In this document: positions 1-13,856 of the stretch, one piece after another
How the letters are laid out: the number at the start of each line of letters is the position of its first letter
How positions within the stretch are numbered: the stretch's first letter is position 1
Assembly: GCA_025345505.1 (NCBI GenBank)
Contig: JANVCC010000270.1
Coordinates: 7,085,426 to 7,149,425, forward strand
Direction: 5' to 3'
From: Todiramphus chloris collaris
Taxonomy: Eukaryota > Chordata > Aves > Coraciiformes > Alcedinidae
Length of the DNA: 64,000 nucleotides
Made by a program: the position numbers and the translations under genes
The notes under the pieces: model-generated
What the model saw: the letters and a program-made list of their open reading frames with translations, nothing else
Database searches by the model: none
What the model was told of the DNA's origin: nothing

Positions 1-842
1 GCCAGCCAAGCTAGCCTGAAGAGGAGGACGTCTCGGGTATTGGACTATACTTAAAAGCAGGAAAAAGCCTACATGCTGCAGCTGGATCCTGTACCTCAAC
101 AGGCCCAAGAGACTTAGAAAGAATGCATGAGAACTAAGGGAAAGAAATGAGGTTTAGGGAAAGAAAAGTGGGTCATAGTGTCTTGGCAAAGGTGTCTAAT
201 CTAGCTGTACGATCAAATAAAGACAAAGCAACTGGTTAAAATTGGACGAGATAAGGACAAGCTTCTTGAGAAGAAGAACAATGAATATGCAGGAGAAGAA
301 ACTCTGAATTCAACAGTGTGATTCTTCACTCAAGTGTGGTAAAGAAAACGAAGCTGTGAAATGCAGGCAGCCATTCATTACTTTGTCTAGGCTTGTACAC
401 TACTTACATAAAGAGTCTGGCATTTGGAACCTTTACAATGTCCATGTGCTTGTTAGATTAAAATATTGTCCAGCCCTGAAGAAACAAAAGTTCAATAAGA
501 AGTGGCCACAAAATTGTGCAACCTGAGTACTTCTGAGCGATTAATTTAAGGCATGATAAAGCAGCGGTGACATCGTTTTAGTAAGAAATGTATGTGTGTG
601 TTTATATATCATGTTTATATAGATGTGCTGAGGAAGAGAAAGAGAAAAGGCATGTTTGTCTTGGCCAATTCCACTGTACATATGAGAAGTTCCTTGTATT
701 TGGTATTTTTTCCTACAAGCTCTTTTGGTACCATTCCCAGGCCTCCATTTTAGGATATTATTTCTGTTACTCCTCCTTGCCAGACATCACATGTAATCTG
801 CTTTTACCTTCATGTGATGAAAAGTCTTCATCCATTATTATC

Positions 843-897
843 TGTGGGTTGGACTTGATCTCCAGAGGTCCCTTCCAACCCCTACCATTCTATGATC
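843..897 (+). mobile_element. CR1 LINE 3' tail remnant
   Basis: About 55 bases matching the very 3' end of CR1 in plus orientation: gggttggacttgatctccag, then aggtcccttccaacccctac and cattctatgat, the family's terminal motif. It is too short to assign a subfamily. Confidence 0.85.
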
Positions 898-2671
898 TGC
901 CAAAAGCTCTGCCATTCCAGGAGCTTTCTGTACACGCCTATCTATATATTTTTCTTTTCTTCTTTCTTCCAAAGTCATTCTTTTGTTTCTTCTTTTCCAG
1001 GGAACAACCATTACAAAAATATAGAAATAATACAATATTATTATATTAACATTAATAACAACAACAACAGAGGTGAGCTGTGGGAGTTACTTTACTAGAA
1101 GATGTAGGCATAATCTGGATGAAAGTGGACCAAAGGATGTACTGGGGAAAAGACAAGCTTTCCAAGGTCTCATCTCCAAGTCACGAAGGTGTTAATAGCT
1201 GCTATCAATCAGGTCTTTCCTCTCTAGACAACAATGGAGATGAGATGTTTATCTGCTAATTAGGTATCAGTACTTCTGTATGTTCTACCTTTTCCCTTCT
1301 GATTTTGAACTGAAATAACAGGGTTCTGTCCTCCAAAGCCTAACAAAACCCTTGGTGTGATCAGATATCCCAGCCAAAACTTGTGATACACAAGGGTCTG
1401 AACAGAGAAATGTTATCACAGAGGGGACACGAACACTTGGCCAATTATGACCCCTATCAATGCCACACACATGCTGGCATGACCCTTACTTCTCTTTCAC
1501 TACATCTGTAAGAACTGGTATTGCAATTACTTGTTGCTCTCCTTTGATTAGCCTGACAGCTTTACATAAATCATTTTTCCTAGGATCATGATGCTTTTTT
1601 GCCCATCCAGTGAGATATTAGCTATGCTGGCACCTGAAGTGTCCTGCAATAGACTCAGATGAGAATGGGAGATATATACTGCTAAGAGGTTTACACTACT
1701 CTTTGATCTCTTTGAATAAACCTGGAATGGCTGTAACTCCACGATAAAACCAGCTTGGGAGCAATTAAAATTTCATTTTACTTTTCATTTTCAGAGGGAG
1801 TTCGTACCCAATTTTGTACTATAAGCACTTGGTACAGCTGTATGATAAGAAGTTAACCATAGGAATGCAAACAAAAATAGCCTGCCCCAGTCGCCTACTA
1901 GATCCAGTTCAGCCACCAGAACATAGATAATTTTTGCCTGCTTATCCTGCTTGCTGCATCTGGTGTCTCTTGCCAGAATTTCATATTCAACAGCGCTACA
2001 GAGGAGAGGACCAATCTGCTAGGGAGTGGAGCTTGGAGAAAACTGGGTGATTCCTGAGCTGGTGAATGGATGGAAGTGAGGTTAATTCGAACTAATTACA
2101 AATTGAGACTGATTTACCATACAAGCTTCACCTTTGTCGCTCCCCTCGTTGCTCACAAAGTCCTGCACTTCTGCAACTGCAAGAGAAGCTTCAGCAGCCC
2201 TTGTCCCACCAACCCATATACTTTTGGAAAAGAAAAAGGTTTCACAAGAGCCTGGCCACAACAGGTCTGGGGGCCTCGTTGTACATTTTGGAGGAAGAAA
2301 GCACTACCTAATTACTTCAATGTTTGCATCGACGGACAAGGAAGATGGAAACAACTGTCTCCACAAGGTACCTTCCTCCATAAGTTACTAACAAATAAGG
2401 TTCACTCCCACCATAGAATACTGTATTTGTAGTTGATTTTTTTGTTGTTAACTGATTCCTGGGGTTTTATGTTTTGTTGCTGTCTGTCTGTCGTTGGGTT
2501 TTGTTTGCAGGCTTTAAAACTAGAAGTAGAGAAAACATTACTTTTTGTTATTTACAAGGCTGTACTTTTTTTTAAATTTATTTTTATTAATTATAATCCA
2601 CTGTTTTCTGCTAAAACATCTGCTTGTGCATACTTTCAGCAAAAATGTCATCATGGTTTTGAAAGCACTGG

Positions 2672-2709
2672 AATATATATATTTTATATTTATATATATA
2701 CACACACAC
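2672..2709. repeat. (TA)n/(CA)n microsatellite
   Basis: Runs of alternating TA interrupted by tttta pass into cacacacac at the right end. Simple repeat with no other function visible. Confidence 0.9.
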
Positions 2710-2831
2710 GGATATACTACCTGTGTTAGTAAGGACATCAGATTTATCCTGCTACCTGGGTAACAGTCACTGAGCAGTGTTGCTGGAAGTGAAACAATAA
2801 TATTTGAAGTTTAATTTGTACTAGTCAGAAA

Positions 2832-2875
2832 ATTATCTGCTGCTTTATCAAAATAATAATCTGCTTTATCAAAAG
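2832..2875. promoter_or_regulatory. Duplicated GATA-like sites
   Basis: The 13-base string tgctttatcaaaa occurs twice, at 2841 and 2862, and an attatc lies just before at 2833. On the minus strand each copy reads TGATAAAG, a GATA-factor core. The 21-base spacing is two helical turns. It could equally be a small chance duplication. Confidence 0.28.
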
Positions 2876-4642
2876 CACGGCAATTTGTACCAATGTTATA
2901 ATAATTTCTAATTGGAAAAAAAAAAAGTTCTTGTCTCAAACACTTCATTTTTCTCCAAGCATAGTTTTTCTTCCCAAGCTCCCTAATGCTGTGTCGATGC
3001 AGTTGTGCATTTTCCCCATTCACAGTAAGGTAATTAAGTCACCATGTGTTTAATTTCTATCACCATTTACCTCCATGCTGAAATCACACAAGTCTTTCAA
3101 AGTTGTAGCCACCTAATAACAATCAAATTTTTGCCTTGCTGTCAGAAAACCATTCAAACCTTCAGAGATGCAATTGCAGAGCATCTCTGATAAGGCACTG
3201 GGATACATCTTTGAACTGAAGGACTTTGGTAGGGATGTCCACAAGTGCCAAGAGCTGCTCCTATCTGCTTTCACTCACCAGAACCAACAGAGTTTTACCT
3301 GCTGCAGCCAAGCAAAGCCTTCACAGACAGCTTTAGACCGTGCAGGGAAATTTCCTTCAAGAAACCAGATCAATAGCTCATTTATAGTGAGAAACTGTGT
3401 ATTTCATGATGATTCCCAGTTTCACTTGACAGATTATGAAAACTGCTCAATGAGTGACTGGTGCCCAACTACCAAGCTGTCAGTTTGCCAGAGGAACCAA
3501 GACTGCAGACCTCTGGATTCGGAGCTTTTGATGTTTTCACACAGAATGGTGATTTACAGAACTAGGGAGGGGAATCAGAGTCAGGAACAAGGGAAAGGCA
3601 CATGGTTGCTTCACTTCTAACACATGCAAGAACAAGAACTACTGTGCTGCCAGGACAAATGAAACCTCTAAGAGTGAAGCAACAGAAATGGAGTATTTAA
3701 GCCTGCAAGGGAAAAAGAGCACGGTTCATAATTAGAAGCACAATGGACTGCCTCAATATATTGACATTAAAACTTGCCATTAAATTGCTGCTGATGTTAA
3801 AAAGCAAAGAAACCTTAGAAGTCCTATCTCCCAATGTCCCTAACAATGAAATTGCTGTAACTATGAATTAACAAAAATAGCCAGAACGTGCAGTTTAGTA
3901 GCAAGATTCTTAAAATTCTGTTTCAGGTTTTCCTGAATGACACAGGTGAACCTATTCCAAACCTTACCAAATCACAAAGCTTGAAACAATGATCCAAGCT
4001 GCTCCATCAAATTTTTGCATTTAAAGGGTTTGAAGATAACAGCCATAATGTCTTATTAGACACAATGGCATAATTTCAAGGCTGTCCTATCAACTTCATC
4101 CTGACAGCTTTTCTATTTCCCACAGCTGCCTTGCTCACTTATTCCTCAGCACACAGAAATAAAAGTATAAATCCAAGTAATGAAAACAGTCAAGCTGCTC
4201 ATAAAATGTCATATTACTCTGAGACTGCACATCACTTCCCAAATAGTATCCTGTCAGTCACATGCTCATTCTTTAAGCGACAGAAGCACTGGCCTGAAAC
4301 ATGCTCAAAAATATATATAAATCCATTCCAAAGCAAACAAACAGCCGTCAGCAGTAAAATTTACAATTTTTCCCCTTAATCCCATCCTGTCCAAGGCATT
4401 CGACACTACTTAAAAACCATTTTTAAAACAGCCATATAGAAAATAGAGGGGAAGAAAAAGTGACGGGACATCATTGTGCTTATTGTGTCACTGACAAATC
4501 AATAACTGAGACATGAGGATATGAAGATACAGCATTTCTTTTTTTTTTAAGGACTATGAAGGATGGTGATTGTGACACTCCTAACAAATGTCACTGCGTT
4601 CCTTCAATAGAAATTTATGCTGTCAACTGCAGGGACTTGAAG

Positions 4643-4680
4643 GTTTTTTGGTTGGGGTTTTTTTTGTGTTTTTTTTTTTA
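4643..4680. repeat. G/T-rich low-complexity tract
   Basis: A T-rich run with single G interruptions (ggttttttggttggggtttt, then tttgtg and a ten-base T run). Low complexity. Confidence 0.8.
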
Positions 4681-6086
4681 ATCTTCAGGAAAGCAGAATT
4701 AACAAGTATGTAACTGCTGTGACTGATCTGTAAGCTTGTGATTAACATCCCAATTCAACATCTATGGTATTCCTAAAAAGATTTCACTTCATTGTATTTA
4801 TTAATCTTGCAGCTTTACTGATAAATATGGCCTTTAAAAGATTAACTTGTATCTCTCAAAATGATATAAATCTGGTTGCACAGAAAGGCACTCTGAAAAC
4901 TTGCAAGCTTTCCCAACCACCCCTGAATGAGCTAGCTGGCCAGTATAACCCATTCCATTCTGAAACAGACTCACTTGCAGTAGGTCTGGGGAACGTTGCA
5001 CTGGCTGGGACATAGCTCAGGAACCAGGTGTCACCTCTATGCATTTTTACACCGACTGGCATTGCACAGATTCTGCCTTGCTGGTTCACGGTCATAAATG
5101 TAAACTCATCTCCAAGTGAGGACCAGCTTTTAAATTGGCCTCACCCAACTGAAATGAACTTTTGCAACTTACACAGGTAAGAGAGAAATGCAGATGCTAA
5201 AAAGAATCCAAATCATCATTTGAGGACACTGAGAAGCTTCAGAGATGTCACTGGACCGATGGCCCCTTGTTTCATCCAGCCAGTACATCTGCAAAAATAT
5301 TCCTGCGGTCACTGCTCTCTGGGAAGTTCTGATGTTTGCAGGGTGTGTAAACATCTATTTTTAAGACAAATGACCACTGTTCTTGAACTTCAAATCTCTT
5401 AAAACTGTTGCTTATGTGATTTATATAATGTATATTAGAAGATACATGATATAGTCTCCTTGATATGCAACAAAATCTATACTTCTGGCATGTCATTTTT
5501 TGCAGACTTGATTTCTCACCATTAACGCTGCATCAATTAACATCTCACATTTATGCAATTAAAACAAATGCTGGTAAGTTAGGAGTTGCTTTGCAGCAGA
5601 GTAGCCATGCTGGCCATTCTGGAAATTCATCAGCAAGTGCTCTTGATTCCACCTCAGTGCTCTGACACTGACACTATCTCCCTCCAGAACAGCAGGGAAC
5701 TGTCCATAAAAGCCAAGGAAACGAAACATGCCGTTACAGCAAAGCAGCTTTAATTGCTAAACTCAGTATAGGGCAACTTGATAATTGTGATTTTAGTAGC
5801 AAGAAGAAAATGGAGGTTGATGGTGTAGCCAGGGAAGATGCTGCTTTCCTGGAATCAACAGCTTTTTCAGGCAGAGCTAGGCAGCTCGACTTGATTGCTA
5901 CAGAAAACAGGCAATAATATGATTGCTTAGAAGAATCAAAAAGCAATCTTAAAAATGAAGAGCTGTTGCAGAAAGTGGATGTAAATATGTGGTATAATTT
6001 ATTTATGTACCTTTTATTAATCAAATCCCAACATCAGCATCAGCTCAAGGTTCAGCGACACCGTAACATGGGATATTCCCAAGGAT

Positions 6087-6113
6087 ATTTAAATGCTCAG
6101 CTGCTATTTAAAT
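6087..6113. promoter_or_regulatory. Symmetrical element: ATTTAAAT - CAGCTG - ATTTAAAT
   Basis: Two copies of the palindrome ATTTAAAT (6087-6094 and 6106-6113) flank a palindromic E-box CAGCTG (6098-6103) with near-equal spacing (3 and 2 bases). The layout would suit paired binding of AT-hook, homeodomain or MEF2-like factors around a bHLH site. Function is unknown. Confidence 0.3.
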
Positions 6114-8607
6114 ACCTCATATTCACTAGAGGTCAGGAAGGATGAAGGAACACAGATATCTTTTAGGGCCTTAAAATTCATGTTACAGCTGCTGCAAATC
6201 TTCCACCTTCAAGTTGAATCTAGCACTGGCAAGCATTGCCTATGAACCACCAATGACCTGCAAGGCATCTCCTAGCAGTCATGTGAACAGAAGTATTTAA
6301 GAGTTGAGTTTCACTGCACGTGGTACAGAGGAGATCCAAATATGGAAAAAACCACCACTTTTTCCTGAAGGTCTGACTGTTACCAAGAATCCTTACCGCA
6401 CAGGTTTAAGATGATGCTAAATGTTCTGCAGGATTAAAAATAAATGAGAACAGAAATAATTTTTTTTTTCTGAGCAACACATACAACTAAAATTGTCATT
6501 GTGAAATACAATGGAACAGCTTTACAGTAGCTGAGTTTTCTAATGGCCACCGAATTCTTCTATTTATGAACATGAAAAATAGGCTTTGGCAGATGACCTT
6601 GGGCTGTTTTCCTTCATTAATAAAACGTTATCACTTCTGCTCCAAAGAAGAGGGTTGTTTGTCATTCAAGCAAGAGTAAAATGCATACAAATATACATTA
6701 AGAATGTAATAGGTCTTTCTGATAATTTAAAAAATTATCTGTATTTTAAGATAATTACTATTAAATGAAAGAGTCCTTTGGCCAGCAATGCAAAAAAACC
6801 AAACCAAAACACAACCCCAGAGTTAAAATTTACCATTGGAAACAACTTCTCCCTTTTTTCTCCAAACCTTACCACCTACTATAAAATCCACTGGGAGATG
6901 CTGCCATATTATTTTGTTTTGTTTTCAATCCCATTTTCTAGTTTAACATCACTACATCCACTGCTTTATTCCATGGCAGTAGGATAGGTCTGGCAAGGTA
7001 TCAAGGTAATTGCCAATATTCCCTAGCTAACTTGACTGTCAATTGTGAATATGCTAGTAACTCACATAAAGCAAAAAACAACCCACCCCAAAACCCCCCA
7101 GTAATGTTGTGGAAGTGTGAACCTCTTACTAAACAAAGAATCTCCGCTCTCTGCACTGCAAGATATTTCAGATATCACAAGAAAAAAAACCTCAGTTCTT
7201 GAAAGGAACACTAAGATTACACTGAAACACACAGCTGCCCACTACACTGAGCAAAAAATGCTACATATAAGCAAATACATTGGGAAGATGCAACAGCACG
7301 AAGGGGTACCTTATAAAATGAAAACTGAAGTTTGCTAATGACATTCTATGAATGAACAAATTAGGATAGCAAAGTATTAATATGCTTAAGTGATCTTAAT
7401 AGTACCTGCCTGTTGGGAATTCATACCTTCTGTGTCTGTCACAGAAACGAAATTAAATTCACAGAATACCCTGAAGAATACTTAACTAGTTATTATTACT
7501 ACTGTATGATAGCACTAATACTGATTACACATACACATGTAAAATTCTCTATACATTGTACACGCTTTGCACATAGACTGCACTGTTTTTATTCTATTCT
7601 GAACATCTACACAATAAAAGATTTTCCTCACCAAAAGCAATCATTGAGCAGTGTGTTTTGCAGGCTACCAGTTAGCCATGGTACCACTTGCTAAGTTATT
7701 TTCCTTCCCTACCCCAAGGAGTTATGAATGTAGACTTCATAAGGCAACGGCAGCAGTCAACACATCAGTGCCTGATGCATTAGAGGCTCTGATCCTGCTC
7801 TATCGTAAGCTCTAGTAGATGGTTTGGAGTGGTAAATACCTTGTAAATAGAGTGAGACAGAGCAGGGATGCACTGCCAGTGGTTTCTCAATACATGCAGC
7901 AATTTGCAGACGATGAAGATCAGAGGGCTGGGGCAAAGGGTTTCATTTTGGACAATATTTAAATACAAGTGAGTAAGGTAGTAGTTGGAAGAACACTAGG
8001 TAGGGACAGAAGTAAACCATTCTCATTGCTCTCTCCCTACTGTAAATTAACCCAATTAGTCAGAGAATATTTTCCCCCTCAATTCAAACACCTCCCTAGA
8101 TCAAAATAGAAAACATTTATTAACTGATGCTTCCAACTGTGACATAAATTACAGTCATTTTTGTAGTACAGATGGTGTAAAAATGCAATCTAAAAATATG
8201 ATTAAAAGCTCAAAAGATGAGTAACCCAAGTTCATCTTAGAAATGGCTGTTTGGATGCTGCTAAAGAAATGTATTTGGAGTTAATTAGCTTGCTTTTTAT
8301 CTGTTCCTCAATTAAGAACTTCTTACTCTCCCTTAATCATGAAACAGCCATTAAATTTAACAGATCTGTCTAGATGACCTTATATAAGAGGAATAAATTA
8401 GTTGAACATTTTTTCTTAAAAACATGAGAATGATGATATGAAAATAATGGTACTAGCAATGTCCCAGTCCTTGTAGACTTTGGATCACAGCAAACCACTT
8501 CCATCTCTGACATTTTGAATGCTTCCTGTAAGTCTCATAAAAGGAGTATTTTGGAACACTGTTTATTCACATACTTCCTGAGAGCATATTAATTCTTTTC
8601 ACCTTTT

Positions 8608-8695
8608 ACAACAAAAAAAAAAACCCAAAAAACCAAAAAAACCAAACAAAAAAAAAAACCCAAAAAAAAACAAAAGAAAAAAGAAAAAGAAAACA
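8608..8695. repeat. A-rich tract with CC interruptions
   Basis: About 88 bases made almost only of A with interspersed C, CC and CCC, becoming AAAG at the right end. No repeat body or target-site duplication is recognisable on either side, so a retroposed copy's tail cannot be claimed. Confidence 0.88.
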
Positions 8696-11600
8696 GGTGC
8701 CAATTCCTAATAAGTGAGAGAGCACACAGGGGTAAAAAAAATGTAGTATTTCAGTCATTAACACTACACCGCAAAAAAAACCAGTGTGTCAGGAAAAAGC
8801 CTCTGGAAGACATGATCAGAACATATTCCTGTATAGAAAACAAGGCCTCATCACCTCAGTGCAGTTCCTTTAAACCCTGCTGTGTCAGAGGTTTCTTTGT
8901 TTTAATACCAAAGTTGTCCTGTGTCAGAGGACTGTCCCCTTCAGGAAGTCATTCCAAAATCCTGTGCTGAACTTTTTCTACGTATGATTATGAAAATAAT
9001 GAACTACAGAGAGACACAAAACTGCACGGCGATGTTCACATTCTGCTTTCTGATGTATTTTAGAAATACTTCTTCTTTCAAAGGATACACAAACCATGCC
9101 AGTTGATCTCCTGCACTATCACCATTCATTCACTTAATTAGCAGTTGAAATATTCTGCTTAAACTTCAGTATTAAATCGACACAAAAAAAAAAAAAGGCA
9201 ACTATTTTTAAGTGAAAGAAAGAGGTCCTATCTTCTCAGACCTCAGCCCTTTCAATAGCATGGCTATGTTCTAGGTTTGACAAAAGTCATGAAACTACAT
9301 TGTCATGAGCATAGAATCATACCATATCATATCATATGGATGGTGGCAACGGGGGGAAAAAAGCACCCACATCCTAAACAGAGCCCAAAGTCTTTGCCCA
9401 ACACGTGGGTAAGCAGAAGCTCAGATGCAGAAGACCGCCTACAGTGACTCAAAGAGTTTGAGACACACCAGACTGGAGATCTGAGAAGAATTATTTTGCA
9501 CCTCTGTTGTAAACAAAGCAGAGGCCTTCAGCTGGCCAGCAGCCACAGCTACCATCTTCAGATTTGCTCAGAATGAAGCTCTGTCCATTATACAGCAGTA
9601 GAAAGGCTCATTAACGCTGATTTAATACAGCAGCAAAATTATCTTTCAAGCACACACCTTAATAAAATGATACTTTGCACTCCAGTAAAATAGGTCTTTT
9701 AGGAGCACTGGCACCAATCCTGATCATAAACCCCATTCGACAGTGCTGTAAAATCAGATTATCTTTACGTGTCCCCTAGAAGAAACAAGGTATTAAATAC
9801 AGATGAGAAATGAGCTGCCCTTTTAAGATTGGGGTGAAATGATAAAGGAATGTGTCAAGATTTTTAATCTAGATGCCTGACCTCAAGGCTAATTGAGAGT
9901 TCCTGTCGTCTGTACTGTCAGCCCCATAGTATACAGACAACAAAAATAACAACGAAAAGACAACAGCAGTAAAAAGGCACGTTACAGAGACTTAGAGATT
10001 TCACTTATTAAACAACAGCCCTGTTGATGTTGCAAATAAAAACCCAATAGCATTCTTCACCTCAGCAGAAGTCATGGCCCCATGCAGCTGCAAACGCAAC
10101 CTTGCCACGCGTCAGAGCTACACTGCATCGGCCCGGAGGTTGAGAGAGAACAGCTTCAACAGTGCCTTGCCTTGTTCTACACCAGTCCAGTACTGCTGAC
10201 TGTAAAGATAATGCTGTAAAGTATATGATAAAAATGAGATGAGACTTAACTGTCTTCTTAAAATCACTTTGTTTTTCTGAACCTAACTGCAGTGTCGGAA
10301 GCCTGACTTGGACTGCTCTGGTACCACCTCTCTGACCAATTCCATCAACCATTCTTATTTAGAAAAATTATTCTTATGATATGATTGTTCCAGTCCCCTG
10401 CCTTTGATGTATGTAACTGCTGTAGCATTCTGCATGTTGACCACTATTCACAAAGAACACGGCTGAACTGCATTAAGGCCTTAGAATGGGAACATTCTGC
10501 ATCCAGGGCGAGACCTTAATATATACGAAGCATGTAAATTTGACTCAGCTCTGATGGTTCATGTCACCTCAGGCAGCAGAACAGCACTGAGCAACCAAAA
10601 GCAAAGCCAATATAGTTAACTTTTAAGAAACGTGATTTGAAGGAGATTAATACCATCTCACAACCACACTGTAATAACCAGTCGTTGAAAATCCCACTAA
10701 GGAGGCTGCTACTGCTAGTATTTTTAATGCACAACATCCTGGAATCACTTCGACACAAAGGCACTTTCAAATCCCAACAGTTCTATGGAATTTACCTCAT
10801 TTTTATCCTATTAGTAGAAACAACTGACCACGTTAACAGGGATGAACAGCTGGGCACATCTGCTTCCTTCTTTTGCCCTGCAGGGTACAAAGTAAGGCCT
10901 CCTTTCCTTTTTAGATGGATACAGACAAGGTGGGAAGGAAAGGTGCAAGAATGGCAAGAAATGCACTCGGGTTTCTAAAGAGACTGGTGCTGGGGATACA
11001 AGTAAGGGTGCAGAATCCTGAATTTCAGTCCAGAGAGGATTCTCTAACTTGAAGTCTAGCAGTACCTTCTTAAAAGCAATCTTCTGCTGCAGAATCTTGC
11101 TCTAGTATTCTGGCTCGCTATTTCCAGTTCCCCCATCTGCCCATCTCACTTCCTTCTTCCTCTTCTTCTCTCTTACCCTCAGCCCTAATTGGATACAAGG
11201 AAGTGTTTGAGGAGAGGTAGATGAAAGAGATGGGGAGATTCAGCCTCCAGCAGGTAAAACTGTGGGACACTTGTTGCTCTCCTGACAGGAGCACAAGACA
11301 CAAAAACGTGAGCTATGGAAGCAGTATCACATTCCTCCTATGTATTATTTCTGGAAACAAGGGGGAAAGGAGTATATATCAGTTTCCTTTTTCAGCATTT
11401 CTCATGTGATCTGCTTAAAAGTCTCTTCAGAAACCAAAACTAAAGCACTAAATGTCCTAAGTAATCACCTTAAATGTTCACCTTCACAACTTCAGAAGCT
11501 GGCAAGTATGAGAGAACATACCAAAGATAAAATATAAGGTTTCTACTCCAAGAAAAAGAAAAGGTGAATCAAGCCAAGTTGTTTCCATATTTTTGAATAT

Positions 11601-13041
11601 GATTTAACTAACAGACTTGTTCTCTAGCCCCGGACATATCCTCCAATGCACATACCAGTATCATTTCCAAACTGGTGGTGGTGGGGGAAGACTATCTGGA
11701 AACTGCATTCCTTACCACCCACCCCCCTTTTGAGAGTCTCTATCTTCTTTGACCCAATGCCAGCATGATAATTTCACATAAAACAGGAGTGTAGGAGGGC
11801 ATTATTGGCACTAAAGCATGGGAATAACCTGCGGGAGGAAAAGCATTTTTCTTATTCCTTCCTTAAGTAGAACTTCTCAAAATAAAATGGGGAGGGGGAG
11901 ATTGGGTAGAAGAAATGTCTTTTTTTAGCACAAAAGGCAGAAGATAAAGAGGTCATCTGAGAAATAATGAAGTATGGGAGGAGTAAAAAGTTTACAGGAG
12001 AGTACTCGGAAAGTGAATTCAAAGCAGGAACTTTATATTAAATCTAAATAAAGGAGAGTTTCATTTTTAACTTCCTCACCTGTGGAATTAGACAGCCCTA
12101 GGGATTTCCATACTGTGTGCTCTCTGTGCGTGGTGAAGAGGAGAGAGGGCCAGCTGCAGTGGGTGTATGGGAATGACAAATACAGAGCATAACCAGAAGC
12201 AGCAGAACAAAGAGCAGCACTGCAGGGTGCTGACTCTGCCTGGAAAACACACGTCTTCCCAGACCCTCCAGTCACCAGTGTGCAAGCAGGCAGTCCCACG
12301 AGCCAACAGCTCAGTCCTCTGCCTTCCCTCAGCTGATAAAAGACCAGCTGAGCTACAGGGAGAAGTTCTTCATTTTACTCCCTTGTTCATAATTCCTTCT
12401 ACTAATGCCCAAGAATGAAACTACCAAGGGCAGGATTCAGTGATAAAAAAGAACAAGGAAATAACTGACTCTGTTCCCACGGAAGACTGAGTCTGGCACT
12501 TCATGCCCTGTGTGTATCTCCCATCAGGTTGTATTCCAACTGCCTGCACCTATTTCTTCAGCAGACACCCAGAGGTGCCTCTGCCAGCACGACGGTCGGG
12601 ACTGTTCCTTGGCACCCCAAAACTCCACTCCATGGGGATGCAGACATTTTTACAGCAGTCTAGGAGGAGGCTGCTAAAAACTAAAGCAAGCTTTCTTTCA
12701 GGTACCTTTTAGCTTTCAGAACAGCAGGGCTTTCTTTGGTACCTCTTCGTTTTCCAGATACCACCTGTGTATTTCTACCACCCCTTCTCGTTTCAAAGTA
12801 TTTTCCTGGGAGGAAAATTCCCTACCCAGAAACATGGGGAGGCTTCCCTGCCTATTTTATGAGTTTTTCCATTTAAAGGAGCATCTGGTCTAATGTGTGG
12901 GGTTTAATTACATGCAATCATTTGCAGTTTTGAAAAACATATACAAAAGGCCATATTGAATCAACATAACTGCAGTCTGTGACATCTATATTCCACAGTA
13001 AAACAGTAAATACTCAACAATAGTATAGTTCTAAGATTAAA

Positions 13042-13057
13042 GGGGGGGGGGGGGGGG
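13042..13057. repeat. Homopolymer of 16 G
   Basis: Uninterrupted run of sixteen G on the plus strand (C in the CDKAL1 transcript). Its length is likely to be variable and error-prone in sequencing. Confidence 0.95.
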
Positions 13058-13770
13058 AAGTAATTTCAATGAGTTATGATCTGCGGTTCCTGATGCTATT
13101 TAAAAAATTATATATCCTTTGATCTTTGCTATAAAGAACAAACAATACTTGTGCTGCAGTGCAAAGAAAGCCTGGATTTCCACTGAGTGGAGGCTGAATT
13201 CATTTATTAAAGGAGGAAAAGGTGACTGCACAGAAACCAGTGCCATGAATCATTCCAGTAATTCAGAACTATGCCACCCAGCTGCAAGTATCTCTTAGAA
13301 ACATATGCAAAACATTCATGTACTCAAGCAGGCAGATTAGCTCAAATAATGCTCCAGCCTAGCAAGAGAGACCTCTTTTTGTTGGCTTGAATAAGCTCAT
13401 GCAACTTCATAATATGCAAATCTGAGACCAGCTTAATTGTACTTGATTGTAGGAGATGCTTTACATGACATGAGATCGAGCCGTTTCTATTCAGGAAAAA
13501 AGAGACAGTTACATCTATAAACCACAATACTAATCAAATAAATATAATCCAAATATCGTTGTAAGAAAATATCAAAAGAACATGTTTTTTTTTAGTTACT
13601 GCTTCTGTTTCCACTTGCTTCTAAATGCTTTCCTCCAATTATGCCCCTTTCTTCTTATTGTCTGACCCACTGTCACACCTCAGCCGTGCACAACCTTGCA
13701 CTACTCTATTCCTCCTTGTCAGACACAGGTGCTGCAGTTTTTCCTTTCACTGCTACTACTACAGAAAGAG

Positions 13771-13856
13771 AAAACTAAAAAAAAAAAAAAAAACCACCAA
13801 AAAAAGAACAACAACCCACGAAAAACCCAAACAAACAAACAAAAAAAAGCAGAAAA
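13771..13856. repeat. A-rich tract with C interruptions
   Basis: Begins with an uninterrupted run of A, then alternates A runs with CC, CAAC and (CAAA)n, ending in an eight-base A run. Similar in style to the tract at 8608. Confidence 0.88.

Noticed and set aside
3168-3620. 150-codon plus-strand open frame
   Set aside because: No recognisable motif or family and no splice or promoter context. A frame of this length is expected by chance in 64 kb of both strands.
6721-6739. GATAATTT/AAATTATC perfect short hairpin
   Set aside because: AT-only stems of eight bases are common by chance in this composition.
9309-9340. catagaatcat followed by CATAT repeats, like a CR1 tail
   Set aside because: The sequence to the right does not continue into the CR1 3' UTR, so only the short terminal-like string supports it.
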